Shown here one piece after another: positions 62,763-64,000 of a DNA stretch of 64,000 nt. How positions within the stretch are numbered: the stretch's first letter is position 1; the number at the start of each line of letters is the position of its first letter. The translations under genes and the position numbers were made by a program. Where the stretch lies: assembly GCF_006439355.1 (NCBI RefSeq), contig NZ_VFTG01000006.1, positions 124,001 to 188,000 of the forward strand, given 5' to 3'. The stretch is from Mesorhizobium sp. B4-1-3 (lineage in GTDB: Bacteria; Pseudomonadota; Alphaproteobacteria; Rhizobiales; Rhizobiaceae). The notes under the pieces are model-generated. The model was not told where the DNA came from. It made no database searches and saw only the letters and a list, made by a program, of their open reading frames with translations.

Positions 62763-63749
62763 CTAAATGTCGCCCTGTTGCGCCGTCTGCTCGTCGCGCG
62801 GATTGATGATGCCGTCGACGATGATGGCGCCCAGCAGGATCGCGGCCTTGATCAGGTTCTGGTAGAGCAGCGGAATGTCGATGATGGTCATGGCGTTGAG
62901 CAGGATGCCGATCAGCGCCGCCCCTACCAGCACGTTGCGCACCCCGCCCCTGCCCCCTGAAAGGCCGATGCCGCCGATCACCGCCACCAGGACGATGTCG
63001 TAGAGCAGCGTCGAGTTGACGATGCGGGTGTTGATCGAATGCAGGCTGGCCGCCGTCAAAAGCCCGGCGATCAGCGCCACCAAAGCCGAGAGCACGTAGC
63101 GCAGAACCAGCATCGGCCGCACCGGAACGCCGATGTTGCGGGCGGCGACCGGATTGTCACCGGCGAAATAGATGAAGCGGCCCCATTTGGTGTAGCGCAG
63201 GAACAGGAAAACCAGGAAGGCAAGTCCGGCGAACACGAACACCTCGATCGGAATATCGAGGAAGCGGACGCCGCCGAGCAGCTCGACCCAGTGGCCCCCG
63301 GGCACCGGCACGGCATCCTGCGTGATCAGTTGCGAGCGCACATAGCCGAACACGAACGAGCCGGTGGCCAAAGTCACGAAGATCGCCGGCACGTCGGCAT
63401 AGGCGACCAGAAAGCCGTTGAGCAGGCCGATGGCGAGCACCCCCGCCAGCACATAGACGAAGGCGAGCCCGTCCGAGGTGCCGGTGTTGAGCAGTTGCAG
63501 GTACCAGGCGACCGACATCGCCATGATCGCCACCGCCGACAGGTCGATGCCGCGGCCGATGATGACGACCGCCATGCCGAGCGCCAGAATGCCGAGCACC
63601 GAGACCGAACGCACGATGGCGACCAGGTTGTCGGCGGTCAGGAACCCGGGCAGACCGAGAGCGGCGGCGGCGAACAAAAGGATGGCGATGGCAAAGACAA
63701 TGCCTTCCTGATTAAGGCGCCTCCAGTTCGGCCAGCCGATCGCATTCAT
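62763..63749 (-). CDS. Ribose-class sugar ABC transporter permease
   Basis: Inner-membrane permease, 328 aa. Features: VVIIGRGIDLSAVAIMAMSVAWYLQL (RGIDLS in place of GGIDLSVG), VAYADVPAIFVTLATGSFVFGYV and VAVIGGIGLSGGRGGVRNVLVGAALIGILLNAMTIIDIP. The insertion RSQLITQDAVPVPGGHWVELLGG is a periplasmic loop. First gene of the operon; its partner is the permease-propeller fusion, so the channel is a heterodimer in which only one half carries the propeller. The start has no strong ribosome site. Confidence 0.9.
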   Translation of the reverse strand: MNAIGWPNWRRLNQEGIVFAIAILLFAAAALGLPGFLTADNLVAIVRSVSVLGILALGMAVVIIGRGIDLSAVAIMAMSVAWYLQLLNTGTSDGLAFVYVLAGVLAIGLLNGFLVAYADVPAIFVTLATGSFVFGYVRSQLITQDAVPVPGGHWVELLGGVRFLDIPIEVFVFAGLAFLVFLFLRYTKWGRFIYFAGDNPVAARNIGVPVRPMLVLRYVLSALVALIAGLLTAASLHSINTRIVNSTLLYDIVLVAVIGGIGLSGGRGGVRNVLVGAALIGILLNAMTIIDIPLLYQNLIKAAILLGAIIVDGIINPRDEQTAQQGDI

Positions 63750-64000
63750 CGCTTATGTCTTTCGCCCCGATGGCAAGGCCCTGCCGGCCTCCATCCCGCA
63801 CGAAAGCTAATCGGCTCAACAGCGGCTCGTCAAATGAATCCGCGTTCAAGACCCGCGCCTCTCCGACTATTTTCCGGGTGGACGCATCGATTGCCGCAGC
63901 TGGCGCAATAGTCAGAAACTCTTGGGCTTTTTGACAATCCGTTGCCCGGGCCGCCCGGCCGGCGGAAGAGCCTGTTCGAAGGTTGCGGGGCCGACGCAAT
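63750..64000. other. Upstream region of the last operon; no gene supported
   Basis: Probably the leader and promoter of the 63749 operon, cut by the window edge. An open minus-strand frame (63712-63999) runs through it but overlaps the permease start and has no family resemblance or ribosome site that I can see. Confidence 0.4.

Noticed and set aside
63712..63999. Minus-strand frame of 95 codons at the window edge
   Set aside because: Overlaps the permease start, begins at a TTG near the window end without ribosome site, and resembles no family that I know.

Overview
The window looks like chromosomal DNA from a Rhizobiales bacterium, most likely Mesorhizobium or a close relative. I infer this from the uniformly high GC, the gene content (many ABC importers of the ribose/fructose, Ugp and Dpp types, each with its own regulator) and short palindromic intergenic repeats of the kinds scattered through rhizobial genomes. 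No rRNA, tRNA, CRISPR array, transposase or phage gene was seen. Almost all coding capacity is explained by about 48 genes; the many long opposite-strand reading frames are GC-rich shadows.

Layout. 1-3211 (minus): a Dpp/Opp-like peptide importer, cut by the window edge. 3488-11472 (minus): tamB and tamA, the outer-membrane translocation and assembly module. 11750-20126 (plus): an alpha-2-macroglobulin-like protein with an N-terminal PAN/Apple-like segment, pbpC, and a frameshifted VanX-type dipeptidase; this is a cell-envelope group. 20329-26210 (plus): a sulfate importer with two sulfate-binding proteins flanking cysTWA, then an Rrf2 regulator. 26425-27570: an acyltransferase-like protein lacking the usual catalytic motif. 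27597-34227 (minus): gluconate kinase, a ribose-class ABC importer and a GntR-like LacI repressor with a perfect 16-bp operator-like palindrome. 34496-36164: a divergent MFS transporter and a DUF3175 protein. 36182-43352: an FCD/GntR regulator, an SDR epimerase/dehydratase, a hydroxyacid dehydrogenase, a fructose-class ABC importer and an AraC regulator, linked by shared ATTGTCAGACAAT-like sites.

43719-50938 (plus) is an eight-gene operon for a xanthine-dehydrogenase-family molybdenum hydroxylase whose large subunit is encoded as two polypeptides, with CoxD/CoxE-like maturation proteins, an SRPBCC protein and an amidohydrolase. 50990-56025 (minus) is a Ugp-like importer led by a metallophosphoesterase. 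56232-56639 is an AhpD/CMD-family protein. 56896-63749 (minus) is a ribose-class importer in which one permease is fused to a strictosidine-synthase-like beta-propeller, with a second propeller gene next to it.

The points most worth a second look are the permease-propeller fusion operon, the split molybdenum hydroxylase operon, the shared FCD-type operators, the rhizobial repeat that supplies coding sequence and a possible TTG start to the CoxE-like gene, and a palindromic repeat element that carries a second repeat nested in its loop.
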